DNA from: Pseudomonas sp. Irchel s3h14
GTDB taxonomy: Bacteria; Pseudomonadota; Gammaproteobacteria; Pseudomonadales; Pseudomonadaceae
Assembly: GCF_900187425.1 (NCBI RefSeq)
Contig: NZ_FYDJ01000001.1
Span: 310,001 to 374,000, forward strand
Length of the DNA stretch: 64,000 nucleotides
Reading direction: 5' to 3'
The notes under the pieces are model-generated. The model saw only the letters and a program-made list of their open reading frames with translations, made no database searches and was not told the origin of the DNA. The first letter of the stretch is position 1, and every line of letters starts with the position of its first letter. The position numbers and the translations under genes were made by a program. Below are positions 37,735 through 47,478 of this stretch, one piece after another.

Positions 37735-37848
37735 TGATCGTCCCCACGCTCTGCGTGGGAATGCATCCCGTGACGCTCTGCGTCACATTCTGAAGCGGAA
37801 CGCGGAGCGTCCCTGGCGGCATTCCCACGCAGAGCGTGGGAACGATCA
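37735..37848. repeat. 114-bp palindromic intergenic repeat (copy 2)
   Basis: Same family as 6503-6617, with outer arms TGATCGTCCCCACGCTCTGC and TGCGTGGGAATGCATCCC against ATTCCCACGCAGAGCGTGGG and AACGATCA. The centre differs from copy 1 (GTGACGCTCTGCGTCACATT). It ends 3 bp before the ubiK stop codon, again right at the 3' end of a convergent or minus-strand gene. Confidence 0.88.
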
Positions 37849-37850
37849 GG

Positions 37851-38117
37851 TTACTCGGCGTCAGCCGGCGGATTCAGCTTCGCTTCCAACTCCGCAACCT
37901 TCGCCTCAAGACTTTCCAACCGTGCCCGAGTCCGTGCCAGCACGACCATCTGGCTATCAAACTCTTCCCGGCTTACCAGGTCCAGCTTGCTGAAGCCGCT
38001 CTGCAACAGAGCCTTGAACTGGCTTTCGATTTCGCTTTTCGGCAGTGGGGTGTCGCCGCTGAAGAGGCGGGAGGCGGTGCCGCTCAGGGCATCGAGGAAG
38101 TCTTTGGGCGCGAGCAT
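37851..38117 (-). CDS. ubiK: Ubiquinone biosynthesis accessory factor UbiK
   Basis: 88-aa protein of the YqiC/UbiK (BMFP) family: MLAPKDFLDALSGTASRLFS, an amphipathic membrane-binding N-terminus, then a C-terminal coiled coil (ARTRARLESLEAKVAELEAKL). UbiK assists the soluble Ubi complex in aerobic ubiquinone synthesis with UbiJ. The place before glnK agrees with other pseudomonads. The palindromic repeat touches its 3' end. Confidence 0.92.
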   Translation of the reverse strand: MLAPKDFLDALSGTASRLFSGDTPLPKSEIESQFKALLQSGFSKLDLVSREEFDSQMVVLARTRARLESLEAKVAELEAKLNPPADAE

Positions 38118-38874
<757 letters not shown>

Positions 38875-38909
38875 GCCGCCACAAACCCAACGCCCCAGGA
38901 GAAAACAAT

Positions 38910-40247
38910 ATGACTCTGCGTAAATTCGCAGGGCTAGGAGCCCTGTTGTCCCTCGTAATGCCCAGCCTGGCTATGGCGGCAGACGAAGTGGCGGCCCCAG
39001 TCCTCAATTCCGGCGACACTGCCTGGATGATGACCTCGACAGCCCTCGTGCTGTTCATGACCATTCCCGGCCTCGCGCTGTTCTACGGCGGCATGGTTCG
39101 CTCCAAAAACATTCTTTCCGTGATGATGCAGTGCTTTGCCATTACCGGTCTGATCAGCATCCTGTGGGTCATTTATGGCTACAGCATCGCGTTCGACACC
39201 ACCGGCATGGAACAGGGCGTCGTCAACTTCAACTCATTCTTCGGCGGCATGGGCAAGGCTTTCCTCGCCGGTGTCACGCCATCGAGCCTGACCGGTCCCG
39301 CGGCGCTGTTCCCTGAGGCGGTGTTCATCACCTTCCAGATGACCTTCGCCATCATCACCCCTGCGCTGATCGTCGGTGCCTTCGCCGAGCGGATGAAGTT
39401 CTCCGCGATGCTGATCTTCATGGGCGTCTGGTTCACCCTGGTTTATGCACCGATTGCGCACATGGTCTGGTCCGGTAACGGCGGCCTGATGTGGGACTGG
39501 GGCGTGCTGGACTTCGCCGGCGGCACCGTGGTGCATATCAACGCCGGTGTGGCCGGTCTGATTGCCTGCCTGGTACTGGGCAAACGCAAAGGCTTCCCGA
39601 CCACCCCGATGGCGCCGCACAACCTCGGTTACACCCTGATGGGCGCTGCCATGCTGTGGGTTGGCTGGTTCGGCTTCAACGCCGGTTCCGCCGCAGCCGC
39701 CAACGGCACGGCCGGTATGGCGATGCTGGTGACCCAGATCGCAACCGCCGCCGCTGCATTGGGCTGGATGTTCGCCGAGTGGATTACTCACGGCAAACCA
39801 AGTGCCCTGGGTATCGCTTCGGGTGTTGTGGCCGGTCTGGTTGCAATCACCCCAGCCGCTGGCACCGTGGGCCCGATGGGCGCTCTGGTCATCGGTCTGG
39901 CAGCCGGCGTGGTGTGCTTCTTCTGCGCCACCACCCTGAAACGCAAACTCGGTTATGACGATTCCCTGGACGCCTTCGGTGTGCACGGCATCGGCGGTAT
40001 CCTCGGCGCGATTCTGACCGGTGTGTTCGCTGCACCGGCCCTGGGCGGCTTCGGCACTGTCACCGACATCGGTGCACAAGTCTGGATTCAACTGAAAGGC
40101 GTAGGCTTCACGGTGATCTACACCGCGATCGTCACCTACATCATCCTCAAGGTGCTGGACGCTGTCATGGGTCTGCGTATCACTGAGGAAGAAGAGGCGG
40201 TCGGCATCGATCTGGCACTTCACAACGAACGCGGCTACAACTTGTAA
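38910..40247 (+). CDS. amtB: Ammonium transporter AmtB
   Basis: 445-aa inner-membrane Amt/Rh channel. A cleavable signal peptide (MTLRKFAGLGALLSLVMPSLAMA) precedes 11 helices. The N-terminal block ADEVAAPVLNSGDTAWMMTS, the signature VVHINAGVAGLIACLVLG with the pore histidine, and the second His in FGVHGIGGILGAILTGVF are present. It conducts ammonium and is gated by GlnK encoded just upstream. A terminator follows. Confidence 0.97.
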   Translation: MTLRKFAGLGALLSLVMPSLAMAADEVAAPVLNSGDTAWMMTSTALVLFMTIPGLALFYGGMVRSKNILSVMMQCFAITGLISILWVIYGYSIAFDTTGMEQGVVNFNSFFGGMGKAFLAGVTPSSLTGPAALFPEAVFITFQMTFAIITPALIVGAFAERMKFSAMLIFMGVWFTLVYAPIAHMVWSGNGGLMWDWGVLDFAGGTVVHINAGVAGLIACLVLGKRKGFPTTPMAPHNLGYTLMGAAMLWVGWFGFNAGSAAAANGTAGMAMLVTQIATAAAALGWMFAEWITHGKPSALGIASGVVAGLVAITPAAGTVGPMGALVIGLAAGVVCFFCATTLKRKLGYDDSLDAFGVHGIGGILGAILTGVFAAPALGGFGTVTDIGAQVWIQLKGVGFTVIYTAIVTYIILKVLDAVMGLRITEEEEAVGIDLALHNERGYNL

Positions 40248-40260
40248 GTACGCGCACAAA

Positions 40261-40291
40261 AAAAATTGCCCGGCTTGCCGGGCATTTTTTT
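40261..40291 (+). terminator. Intrinsic terminator of glnK-amtB
   Basis: GCCCGG-CTTG-CCGGGC stem with flanking A and T runs, 14 bp after the amtB stop. Confidence 0.92.
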
Positions 40292-40462
40292 GTCTGGAGT
40301 TTGTCAGTGAAGGAACTGCTGAAAGGTTTTTTCGTACACGTTTAGTGGCGTTTACGACGGGCGTTTTTCTGCGGCCAATGGCTTACATGATAGAAGGAAT
40401 ATTAGGGCCTTTGTTTTTTCCCAGAGCGCGCTAGAATGCGCCCCGAACGTGCGGAGAACTGT

Positions 40463-40888
40463 ATGTGGCAACAGACTCTGATTACCCTGCGGGCGAGGCC
40501 CCGGGGCTTTCATCTGGTAACGGACGAGTTACTCGCCGGCCTGCCTGAACTCAAGGCATGTCGGGTCGGTCTGTTGCATTTGTGGCTGCAGCATACCTCG
40601 GCGTCGTTGACCATCAACGAGAACGCCGATCCGGCGGTACGTCGCGACTTCGAACGATTTTTCAATCGTCTGATCCCACAAGGAACAGACGGCTATGAGC
40701 ATAACGACGAAGGCCTGGACGACCTCCCGGCGCACTTCAAGGCCAGCGTGCTTGGCTGTCAGCTCAGTTTGCCGATTTCGGCAGGCCGACTGGCGCTGGG
40801 AACCTGGCAAGGCGTTTATCTGGGCGAGCACCGTGATTTTGGCGGTGCCCGTAAAGTCCTCGCCACCGTGCACGGTGAAGAGGCATAA
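40463..40888 (+). CDS. yjbQ: YjbQ/UPF0047 family protein (secondary thiamine-phosphate synthase-like)
   Basis: 141-aa cytoplasmic protein of the UPF0047 family. Conserved parts are HLWLQHTSASLTINENADPAV, DGYEHNDEGLDDLPAHFKAS and the C-terminal GTWQGVYLGEHRDFGGARKV, with the histidines that form a metal or phosphate site. Some members have weak thiamine-phosphate synthase activity; the true role is unsettled. The start at 40463 has CGGAGA upstream. An earlier in-frame ATG at 40436 has no such site. Confidence 0.92.
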   Translation: MWQQTLITLRARPRGFHLVTDELLAGLPELKACRVGLLHLWLQHTSASLTINENADPAVRRDFERFFNRLIPQGTDGYEHNDEGLDDLPAHFKASVLGCQLSLPISAGRLALGTWQGVYLGEHRDFGGARKVLATVHGEEA

Positions 40889-40990
40889 ACCGCTGGTTAC
40901 CAGCGGTTGTAGAATTTTTTCCGGCAGCCTTCGACAGACGGCGAAGCTGGGCTATAACTAATCTGCTTTTCGCAAGTCATGAGGTAGAAC

Positions 40991-41314
40991 ATGAGCGACG
41001 ATGATCTGGAAAACGACGACCTCGAAGTAGGCGACGACGACGAAACCGAAGAAGGTCTGGAAACAGCAGCGGAAGACGTTGCTGACGACGATGGCGGTGA
41101 AGCGCCCGTTCCGACCGCCAAAGGCAAAGCCAAGGCAGCGGTATCGGTCGATGAGCTGCCGAGCGTCGAAGCGAAAAACAAGGAGCGTGATGCTCTGGCG
41201 CGGGCCATGGAAGAGTTCCTGGCCAAGGGCGGCAAGGTGCAGGAAGTGGAGGCCAATGTGGTCGCCGATCCGCCCAAGAAGCCTGATAACAAGTACGGCA
41301 GCCGGCCTATCTGA
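40991..41314 (+). CDS. sutA: Transcriptional regulator SutA
   Basis: 107-aa acidic protein. The N-terminal half is a nearly pure Asp/Glu disordered tail (MSDDDLENDDLEVGDDDETE), followed by a Lys/Ala linker and a helical part (EAKNKERDALARAMEEFLAK). P. aeruginosa SutA binds RNA polymerase and boosts transcription of housekeeping genes in slow-growing cells. Length and composition fit, and the position after yjbQ is the same. A strong terminator follows. Confidence 0.92.
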   Translation: MSDDDLENDDLEVGDDDETEEGLETAAEDVADDDGGEAPVPTAKGKAKAAVSVDELPSVEAKNKERDALARAMEEFLAKGGKVQEVEANVVADPPKKPDNKYGSRPI

Positions 41315-41333
41315 GCCTGCTACTTGCTTGCTG

Positions 41334-41362
41334 AAAAAGCCCGCCGTCGCTGCGGGCTTTTT
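41334..41362 (+). terminator. Intrinsic terminator of sutA
   Basis: AAAAAGCCCGC-CGTCGCT-GCGGGCTTTTT forms a perfect stem with a T tract, about 20 bp after the sutA stop. Confidence 0.92.
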
Positions 41363-41369
41363 CATGGGC

Positions 41370-41467
41370 CCCTGTAGGAGCCGAGCTTGCTCGCGATGAG
41401 GGCGTCACATTCAAAATTGATTTCGACTGATACACCGCTATCGCGAGCAAGCTCGGCTCCTACAGGG
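41370..41467. repeat. REP-type inverted repeat (TGTAGGAGC family, copy 2)
   Basis: The arms CCTGTAGGAGCCGAGCTTGC and GCAAGCTCGGCTCCTACAGG are perfect inverted copies around a 58-bp spacer. It lies between the convergent sutA and yigB genes. Confidence 0.9.
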
Positions 41468-41484
41468 GCGGTATGATTTCCGGG

Positions 41485-42189
41485 TTAGTGTTGGGCGTTC
41501 CAGAGGGCCAACAACGCCGGCAACTCGCTCAGGCTGCGAATCTCGGCATCCGGTGCCTTTTCGGCTTCCCAAACCTTGCCCGCCGGGTTAAACCAGACCG
41601 CCCGCAATCCTGCCTGCTGGGCGCCGGCAATGTCGTCACCCGGATGATCGCCGATATGCACGGCCGTCTCGGCCGTCGCGCCACCCCGTTGCAACGCCTC
41701 ATGAAACAGTCGCGCATCCGGCTTGCCGATGCCGATGTCTTCGGCGCACAAGGCAAACTTGAAGTAATCCGCCAACCCTAAGCGACGCACATCGGCGTTG
41801 CCATTGGTGACCACGCCGAGGGCGTAGTGATTGGCCAGCGTCTCCAGGGTCGGTTGCACCTCCGGGAAGATTTCCAGCTGATGCCGCGCATGCAGAAACA
41901 CTTCAAAGCTCTGATCGGCCAGGTCTGAGGCCTGGCCATGGTCGTAACCGGCCTCTTCCAGCGCATGGAACAAGACTCGGCGGCGTAGGGCGCTGATGCG
42001 GTGCTTGAGGCCCGGTTCACTGCTCAGGATCCGTTCGCGAATCGCCCACAAATGCTCCACCGGCACAGCGCCCAGATTTGGTGCGTGCTCGGTCAGCCAT
42101 TCACGCAATATGGCTTCGGCGCTGACGATCACCGGGGCGGTATCCCACAGGGTGTCGTCGAGGTCGAAGGTGATCAATTGAATTCTCAT
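41485..42189 (-). CDS. yigB: HAD-superfamily phosphatase, YigB-like
   Basis: 234-aa HAD subfamily IA hydrolase. Motif I is [12 protein letters not shown] (catalytic Asp8 and Asp10), motif II is [11 protein letters not shown], and motifs III/IV are [12 protein letters not shown] and [21 protein letters not shown]. coli YigB dephosphorylates the riboflavin precursor and FMN and also lies directly after xerC, supporting the name. It overlaps xerC by 4 bp and is the last gene of the lptM-lysA-dapF-yigA-xerC-yigB operon. Confidence 0.92.
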   Translation of the reverse strand: MRIQLITFDLDDTLWDTAPVIVSAEAILREWLTEHAPNLGAVPVEHLWAIRERILSSEPGLKHRISALRRRVLFHALEEAGYDHGQASDLADQSFEVFLHARHQLEIFPEVQPTLETLANHYALGVVTNGNADVRRLGLADYFKFALCAEDIGIGKPDARLFHEALQRGGATAETAVHIGDHPGDDIAGAQQAGLRAVWFNPAGKVWEAEKAPDAEIRSLSELPALLALWNAQH

Positions 42190-43088
42190 GACTCATCGCC
42201 TTTGATGCGTTTGGCCCGTGGATGGGCGCTGTCGTAAACCGTCGCCAGGTGCTGGAAGTCCAGGTGGGTGTAGATCTGGGTGGTCTTGATGTCCGAGTGG
42301 CCGAGTAACTCCTGAACCGCCCGCAGGTCCTGGGAGGACTCCAGCAAATGGCTGGCGAAGGAGTGTCGCAGCATGTGCGGGTGCAGGTTCTGTCCCAGCT
42401 CGCGCTCGCCAGCGGCTTTAACCCGCACCTGAATCGCCCGTGGGCCGAGGCGCCGGCCTTGCTGGCTGACAAACACCGCGTCGTCCGCAGGGTTGGTCAT
42501 GGCCCGCAGCGGCAGCCACAGCTCCAGCGCTTCGCGAGCTTTTTTGCCGACCGGCAGCAGTCGGGTCTTGCTGCCCTTGCCGAGCACTTGAACCATGCCG
42601 TCGGCCAGGTCCAGCTGATCCAGATTGAGCCCGGTCAGCTCCGACAGCCGCAAACCCGAGGAATAGAACAACTCCAGGATCGCTTGATCCCGACGTGCCA
42701 GAAAATCATCTTCCACCGCGCCCTCAAGTAGTTGCAGCGCGCGATCGGTGTCGAGGGTTTTTGGCAGCCGACGTTCGCCCTTCGGCGGTGCCAGGCCGTT
42801 GGCCGGGTCGTGGTCGCAGAGGCCTTCGCGGTTCAGATAGTGATAGAGCCCGCGCACCGCCGACAGCAGCCGCGCCAGGCTGCGGGACGATTGGCCCTGT
42901 GAATGCAGGCGTGCGATCAGGCTGCGCAGGCGCTGGATGTCCAGGGCCGCCCAACTGCTGATGTTCTGTTTGACGCACCAGCCCAGCACTTTGTCGAGGT
43001 CGCGGCGGTAGGCGTACAGCGTGTGGGGCGACACCTGCCGCTCACTGCGCAGGTGTTCGCAGTAAGCGTCCAGTTGCCGTTCCATCAT
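42186..43088 (-). CDS. xerC: Tyrosine recombinase XerC
   Basis: 300-aa site-specific recombinase that with XerD resolves chromosome dimers at dif during division. The N-terminal SAM-like domain ([20 protein letters not shown]) is followed by the catalytic core: Arg in [15 protein letters not shown], Lys in [12 protein letters not shown], the H-x-x-R box [28 protein letters not shown] and the nucleophile Tyr in IYTHL. Length is that of host XerC, and the operon context is housekeeping, so it is not a phage integrase. It directly adjoins yigA, sharing one base at its start. Confidence 0.96.
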   Translation of the reverse strand: MMERQLDAYCEHLRSERQVSPHTLYAYRRDLDKVLGWCVKQNISSWAALDIQRLRSLIARLHSQGQSSRSLARLLSAVRGLYHYLNREGLCDHDPANGLAPPKGERRLPKTLDTDRALQLLEGAVEDDFLARRDQAILELFYSSGLRLSELTGLNLDQLDLADGMVQVLGKGSKTRLLPVGKKAREALELWLPLRAMTNPADDAVFVSQQGRRLGPRAIQVRVKAAGERELGQNLHPHMLRHSFASHLLESSQDLRAVQELLGHSDIKTTQIYTHLDFQHLATVYDSAHPRAKRIKGDES

Positions 43089-43813
43089 CAGCGTACCGAG
43101 CGCAGGGAGGTGTTGACCCGTGGCAGCACGCGGCCCATGACTTCGGCGATGTAGCTGAGGAACAGTGTGCCCACCGAGCTCTTGTAGTGCTGCGGGTCGC
43201 GGCTGGCGATGGCCAGGACGCCGTGGATGCCTTGGTAGCTGATGGCGACGACGGCGGTGGAGCCGATCTGTTTGCGCTGTTCTTCGCCAAACAGGAAGTC
43301 CAGTTCGTGTTCACGCAGGCTGCCGCTGACGCTTTTGTCTTCCGAGAGCAAGCCGCCGATGGCCGTTTGTGCCTCGGCATGAGTGACCCAGCGGCCGACC
43401 GGCATCGGGTTGTCACCCAGCAGGATCAGGCTGACGAAAGGTACCTGGAAGTCCTGGCGCAGACTGTCTTCGACGCTGATTACCACATCTTCCAGGCTGG
43501 TGGCGTCCATCAGCGCGAGAATCAGGCGGCGAGTCTTGTCGAAGAGGCGGTCGTTGTCGCGGGCCACGTCCATCAAGTGCGAGAGGCGATGACGCAACTC
43601 GATATTGCGGTCGCGCAGGATGGTCATCTGGCGTTCGACCAGCGAAATGGTGTCGCCGCGCTGGTGCGGAATGCGCAAGGTTGCGAGCAGTTCTTCATGC
43701 TCGACGAAGAAATCCGGATGAGCCTCCAGGTACGCGGCAATCGCCGCCGCCTCAAGGCTTTCGGAAGGGGATTCGTCGGGCTGTAGGGCGGGAACCTGGG
43801 GCTTATCTTTCAT
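43088..43813 (-). CDS. yigA: DUF484 family protein YigA
   Basis: 241-aa protein of the DUF484 family. The N-terminal block is [20 protein letters not shown] and the remainder is a GAF-like domain ([28 protein letters not shown]-type region; [20 protein letters not shown]). GAF-like domains bind small molecules, but no function is known for this family. The start was set at 43813 (GAGAGAG upstream). An earlier in-frame ATG at 43849 would overlap dapF. It sits between dapF and xerC as in E. coli. Confidence 0.9.
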   Translation of the reverse strand: MKDKPQVPALQPDESPSESLEAAAIAAYLEAHPDFFVEHEELLATLRIPHQRGDTISLVERQMTILRDRNIELRHRLSHLMDVARDNDRLFDKTRRLILALMDATSLEDVVISVEDSLRQDFQVPFVSLILLGDNPMPVGRWVTHAEAQTAIGGLLSEDKSVSGSLREHELDFLFGEEQRKQIGSTAVVAISYQGIHGVLAIASRDPQHYKSSVGTLFLSYIAEVMGRVLPRVNTSLRSVR

Positions 43814-43826
43814 GGATTCGACTCTC

Positions 43827-44657
43827 TCAAAGACGCACTTGTCCTTCATAAACGCGCACTGCCGGGCCGGTCATCATGACCGGTTGGCCAGGGCCTGCCC
43901 ATTCAATGGACAAACGCCCGCCGGGCAGGTCGATCAAAAGCGGCGAATCCATCCACCCCTGGCTGATCGCGGCCACTGCGGCAGCGCAAGCGCCAGTTCC
44001 GCAAGCCTGGGTTTCCCCGGTCCCGCGTTCCCAGACGCGCAACTGCGCGCGGCTCCGGTCGATGACCTGGAGAAAACCGACATTGACCCGCGCCGGGAAG
44101 CGCGGATGGTTTTCGATTTTCGGCCCCAGTTCATGCACCGGTGCATTGTTGATGTCGCTGACCCGCAGCACGGCATGGGGGTTGCCCATGGACACGGCGG
44201 CCAGGTCGACCAGGGTGCCGTCGACGTCAACCTGATAACTCGTGGCCTGCTCCGGCGCTTCAAATGGAATCTCGGCCGGCACCAGGCGCGGTGCGCCCAT
44301 GTTGACACCGATCTGCCCGTCGCTGCGGATATCCAGTTCGATGATGCCGCTTTTGGTCTCGACGCGGATCTGCCGCTTCGCGGTCAGGCGCTTGTCGAGC
44401 ACAAAGCGAGCGAAACAGCGCGCACCGTTGCCGCACTGTTCCACTTCGGAGCCGTCGGCGTTGAAGATCCGGTAGCGGAAATCCACGTCCGGGTTGCTGG
44501 GCGCTTCGACGATCAGCAACTGGTCGAAACCGATACCCGTATGCCGATCGCCCCATTGCTTGGCGTGTTTGGGCAGGATGTGCGCATGCTGGCTGACCAG
44601 GTCAAGGACCATGAAGTCATTGCCCAGGCCGTGCATCTTGGTAAAACGCAGCAGCAT
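43827..44657 (-). CDS. dapF: Diaminopimelate epimerase
   Basis: 276-aa cofactor-independent racemase converting LL-DAP to meso-DAP for lysine and peptidoglycan. It begins [20 protein letters not shown]. The two catalytic cysteines are in [11 protein letters not shown] (about Cys75) and [14 protein letters not shown] (about Cys219). The start at 44657 was chosen over 44690 because the family N-terminus fits and the gap to lysA is 4 bp. It is cotranscribed with lysA. Confidence 0.97.
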   Translation of the reverse strand: MLLRFTKMHGLGNDFMVLDLVSQHAHILPKHAKQWGDRHTGIGFDQLLIVEAPSNPDVDFRYRIFNADGSEVEQCGNGARCFARFVLDKRLTAKRQIRVETKSGIIELDIRSDGQIGVNMGAPRLVPAEIPFEAPEQATSYQVDVDGTLVDLAAVSMGNPHAVLRVSDINNAPVHELGPKIENHPRFPARVNVGFLQVIDRSRAQLRVWERGTGETQACGTGACAAAVAAISQGWMDSPLLIDLPGGRLSIEWAGPGQPVMMTGPAVRVYEGQVRL

Positions 44658-44661
44658 GGTT

Positions 44662-45909
44662 TTACTCCGGCAGCAGGCTTTCGCCAGCAAACAACTCGGC
44701 TACCGTCTCACGGCGACGCACTTCAAATGCCTGATCACCGTCCACCAACACTTCAGCGGCACGGCCGCGGGTGTTGTAGTTGGAACTCATGACAAACCCG
44801 TAGGCACCGGCCGAATGCACGGCCAGCAGGTCGCCTTCTTCCAGGGCCAACTCACGATCCTTGGCCAGGAAGTCGCCGGTCTCGCAGATCGGCCCGACGA
44901 TGTCGTAGGCGCGAGCCGCGGTAGTGCGCGGGCGCACGGCGGTGACGTCCATCCAGGCCTGGTACAGCGCCGGGCGGATCAGGTCGTTCATGGCCGCGTC
45001 GACGATGGCGAAGTCTTTGTGTTCGGTGTGCTTGAGGTACTCGACCTGGGTCAGCAGCACGCCGGCGTTGGCGACGATGAAGCGGCCCGGCTCGAACACC
45101 AGCGCCAGGTCACGACCGTCGAGACGTTCGCGCACGGCTTTGATGTAGTCGGCAGCCAATGGCGGCTCTTCATCGCGATAACGCACGCCCAAACCACCAC
45201 CGAGATCGATGTGGCGCAGGTAAATGCCGCAATCGCCGAGGCGGTCGACCAGGCCCAGCAGGCGATCGAGGGCGTCGATGAAGGGTGGCAGGGTGGTCAG
45301 TTGCGAACCGATGTGGCAATCGACACCGACCACTTCCAGGTTTGGTAGCTGCGCGGCACGGATGTACACGTCTTCGGCGTCGGCGATGGCGATGCCGAAC
45401 TTGTTCTCTTTAAGACCGGTGGAAATGTACGGGTGGGTGCCGGCGTCGACATCCGGGTTCACGCGCAGCGAGATCGGCGCGCGAACGCCCAGCTCGGCGG
45501 CGACGATTTGCAGGCGTTCCAGCTCATCGGTGGATTCGACGTTGAAGCAGTGCACGCCAACTTCCAGGGCACGACGCATGTCATCACGGGTCTTGCCGAC
45601 ACCGGAGAACACGATCTTGTCAGCAGTGCCGCCAGCGGCCAGTACGCGTTCCAGCTCGCCACGGGAGACGATGTCGAAACCGGCGCCCAAACGCGCCAGG
45701 ACATTCAGAACACCCAGGTTGGAGTTGGCCTTGACCGCAAAGCAGACCAGGTGCGGCATGCCGGCCAGCGCATCGGCGTAAGCCAGGTACTGGGCTTCGA
45801 TGTGCGCGCGAGAGTAGACGTAGGTCGGTGTGCCAAAGCGTTCGGCGATGGCGGACAGGGCAACACCTTCCGCGAACAGCTCGCCGTCACGGTAGTTAAA
45901 AGCGTCCAT
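44662..45909 (-). CDS. lysA: Diaminopimelate decarboxylase
   Basis: 415-aa PLP enzyme (fold type III) making L-lysine from meso-DAP. The PLP lysine is in [20 protein letters not shown] (about Lys59). The glycine loop is [12 protein letters not shown], and the PLP- and substrate-binding blocks [17 protein letters not shown] and [13 protein letters not shown] are present. AAGGGA lies before the ATG. It is 9 bp downstream of lptM and just upstream of dapF, so the DAP end steps are coexpressed. Confidence 0.97.
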   Translation of the reverse strand: MDAFNYRDGELFAEGVALSAIAERFGTPTYVYSRAHIEAQYLAYADALAGMPHLVCFAVKANSNLGVLNVLARLGAGFDIVSRGELERVLAAGGTADKIVFSGVGKTRDDMRRALEVGVHCFNVESTDELERLQIVAAELGVRAPISLRVNPDVDAGTHPYISTGLKENKFGIAIADAEDVYIRAAQLPNLEVVGVDCHIGSQLTTLPPFIDALDRLLGLVDRLGDCGIYLRHIDLGGGLGVRYRDEEPPLAADYIKAVRERLDGRDLALVFEPGRFIVANAGVLLTQVEYLKHTEHKDFAIVDAAMNDLIRPALYQAWMDVTAVRPRTTAARAYDIVGPICETGDFLAKDRELALEEGDLLAVHSAGAYGFVMSSNYNTRGRAAEVLVDGDQAFEVRRRETVAELFAGESLLPE

Positions 45910-45918
45910 GGCGTTCCC

Positions 45919-46101
45919 TTATTGGTAGACGTCGTGCTTGTGTGCTTTCGACGGGCTCTTTTGCGAGGACTGAGCTTGCTCGGCAGGATCCTGGGAATCG
46001 TCAGGCAGGTACAGCGGGCCTTTTTGACCACAGGCCGATAATAAGCTGACAAAAGCGGCGAGCGAAGCGAGCGCAGCAAGGGAAGAGATCAGGCGCTTCA
46101 T
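45919..46101 (-). CDS. lptM: LPS translocon maturation lipoprotein LptM
   Basis: 60-aa lipoprotein (formerly YifL). The signal peptide ends in lipobox LSAC with Cys24, followed by the family hallmark GQKGPLYLPDDSQ. LptM helps assemble the LptDE outer-membrane translocon by mimicking LPS. It heads the lysA-dapF operon, as in many gamma-proteobacteria. Confidence 0.92.
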   Translation of the reverse strand: MKRLISSLAALASLAAFVSLLSACGQKGPLYLPDDSQDPAEQAQSSQKSPSKAHKHDVYQ

Positions 46102-46340
46102 GGCGAAATCCTTGAAAATGCATTAATTGCGCCGGAGTATACCGGCCACCCGGCAGCTTGCCTATGCGACGGGGCTCCCGTCCGGCGGGGCTTGGACCGT
46201 AGCGCGGTAACTTGTCCTGCGCGGTGCACGGATATTTCGTAACGCTATCGGGCCCTTGGTCGTTATCCTTTGCAATCACCGGGGCTCGCCCGTATCTTGC
46301 GGCGCTTGAGCGTGAGTAGACACTTTTTGAGGTTCCCGCA

Positions 46341-46673
46341 ATGAGTTTGACTGAAGCCCGTTTCCACGACCTGGTCGATGCCACCCAGCAGACGCTGGAA
46401 GATATTTTTGACGAGTGTGACCTGGATATCGATCTGGAGAGCTCGGCCGGTGTGCTCACCGTCAAGTTCGAAAACGGCAGCCAGTTGATTTTCAGCCGTC
46501 AGGAACCGCTGCGGCAGCTGTGGCTGGCGGCCGTATCGGGTGGCTTCCACTTTGATTACGACGCAGAAAGCGAGCGCTGGATGTGTGACAAGAGTGAAGA
46601 GCAGCTCGGTGAGATGCTCGAGCGCATCGTCAAGCAGCAAGCTGACGCCGAGCTCGATTTCGAAGGTCTGTGA
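46341..46673 (+). CDS. cyaY: Frataxin homologue CyaY
   Basis: 110-aa iron-binding protein that modulates IscS-driven Fe-S cluster assembly. The acidic helix (LTEARFHDLVDATQQTLEDI, then FDECDLDIDLESSAGVLTV) and the sheet block QEPLRQLWLAAVSGGFHFDY are diagnostic. It is divergent from lptM over 239 bp. GAGG precedes the ATG. Confidence 0.95.
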   Translation: MSLTEARFHDLVDATQQTLEDIFDECDLDIDLESSAGVLTVKFENGSQLIFSRQEPLRQLWLAAVSGGFHFDYDAESERWMCDKSEEQLGEMLERIVKQQADAELDFEGL

Positions 46674-46677
46674 GATC

Positions 46678-46896
46678 GTGACCCAGCCTGTGCCCGTTCG
46701 TCCGCCCAAACCGCTCTACAGCAATGTCAGCCCGGCGGTGGCTTCGCCGTGCAGCGGTGTGTGTCGGCTGGATGAGCAGAAGGTCTGCCTTGGGTGTTTT
46801 CGCCATGTCGAAGACATCCGCGAATGGCGCTCGGCCGATGACGATCGGCGGCGAGTGATTTGCGCCCAGGCAGTCCAGCGCAAGACCGCCACCTGA
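46678..46896 (+). CDS. DUF1289 family small cysteine protein
   Basis: 72-aa protein starting with GTG at 46678, 4 bp after the cyaY stop. The DUF1289 cysteine motif reads SPCSGVCRLDEQKVCLGCFR, followed by REWRSADDDRRRVI. The four cysteines probably bind a metal or Fe-S cluster; no function is known. The close coupling to cyaY is consistent with an iron-sulfur link (inference). Confidence 0.85.
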   Translation: MTQPVPVRPPKPLYSNVSPAVASPCSGVCRLDEQKVCLGCFRHVEDIREWRSADDDRRRVICAQAVQRKTAT

Positions 46897-46949
46897 AGCC
46901 TTCACGCGACCTACAAAAGTGTGTCGTCGCCCCTCACTTGTATATTTAT

Positions 46950-47032
46950 TGAGCTGTGATAGTGTCGAGAAACGCCTCAACCCATCGAGGCTCGTGAAAA
47001 CCCCGCCTTTTTCTGGCGGGGTTTTGCTTTTT
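46950..47032 (+). ncRNA. Possible small RNA or attenuator before rnk
   Basis: Two hairpins lie in tandem: GCCTC/GAGGC at 46974-46991, and a strong terminator AAAACCCCGCC-TTTTTCT-GGCGGGGTTTT at 46997-47025 followed by GCTTTTTC. TGTGATAGT at 46955-46963 resembles an extended -10 box. The terminator ends about 30 bp before the rnk start. It may simply end the cyaY transcript, attenuate rnk, or terminate a sRNA of about 60-70 nt. The sequence does not decide between these. Confidence 0.35.
46997..47032 (+). terminator. Strong intrinsic terminator between DUF1289 gene and rnk
   Basis: An 11-bp perfect stem (AAAACCCCGCC with GGCGGGGTTTT) and a T-rich tail. Confidence 0.85.
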
Positions 47033-47062
47033 CTGTGCAGAAGAAAGGAGTCTGCCCAAATC

Positions 47063-47473
47063 ATGACCGCACCTTCAATCACCCTTACCCGTCTGGACGT
47101 GCAACGTCTGGAGCGCCTGATCGACAGCCTGGATGACACGCTGCCGGGCGTTATCGCGCTGCAAACCGAACTGGACCGCGCCGATACCCTGGTCGGTCAC
47201 GATGAAGTACCCGCCGATGTCGTGACCATGAACTCCCGTGTGCATTGCCGCGAAGAAGGCAGCGGCAAGGACTATCACCTGACGCTGGTTTATCCGAAGG
47301 ATGCCAATGCCGACGAAGGCAAGATTTCCATTCTGGCGCCAGTGGGTAGCGCGCTGCTCGGTCTCAAGGTTGGTCAGCACATCGACTGGCCGGCTCCGGG
47401 CGGCAAGACACTGAAACTGACCCTGCTGGAAGTCGAATCGCAGCCGGCCGAGGGCGGCCACTTTCCGGAATAA
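47063..47473 (+). CDS. rnk: Nucleoside diphosphate kinase regulator Rnk
   Basis: 136-aa GreA/GreB-related protein. The N-terminal coiled coil (ITLTRLDVQRLERLIDSLDD) and C-terminal FKBP-like domain (LTLVYPKDANADEGKISILA; VGSALLGLKVGQHIDW) match Rnk. Rnk binds RNA polymerase and affects nucleoside diphosphate kinase and, in P. aeruginosa, alginate production together with algQ. The ATG at 47063 is preceded by AAAGGAG. Confidence 0.94.
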   Translation: MTAPSITLTRLDVQRLERLIDSLDDTLPGVIALQTELDRADTLVGHDEVPADVVTMNSRVHCREEGSGKDYHLTLVYPKDANADEGKISILAPVGSALLGLKVGQHIDWPAPGGKTLKLTLLEVESQPAEGGHFPE

Positions 47474-47478
47474 ACCCC

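Noticed and set aside
42186..43088. Tyrosine recombinase as a phage or island integrase
   Set aside because: Length, operon position between yigA and yigB, and motifs are those of chromosomal XerC.
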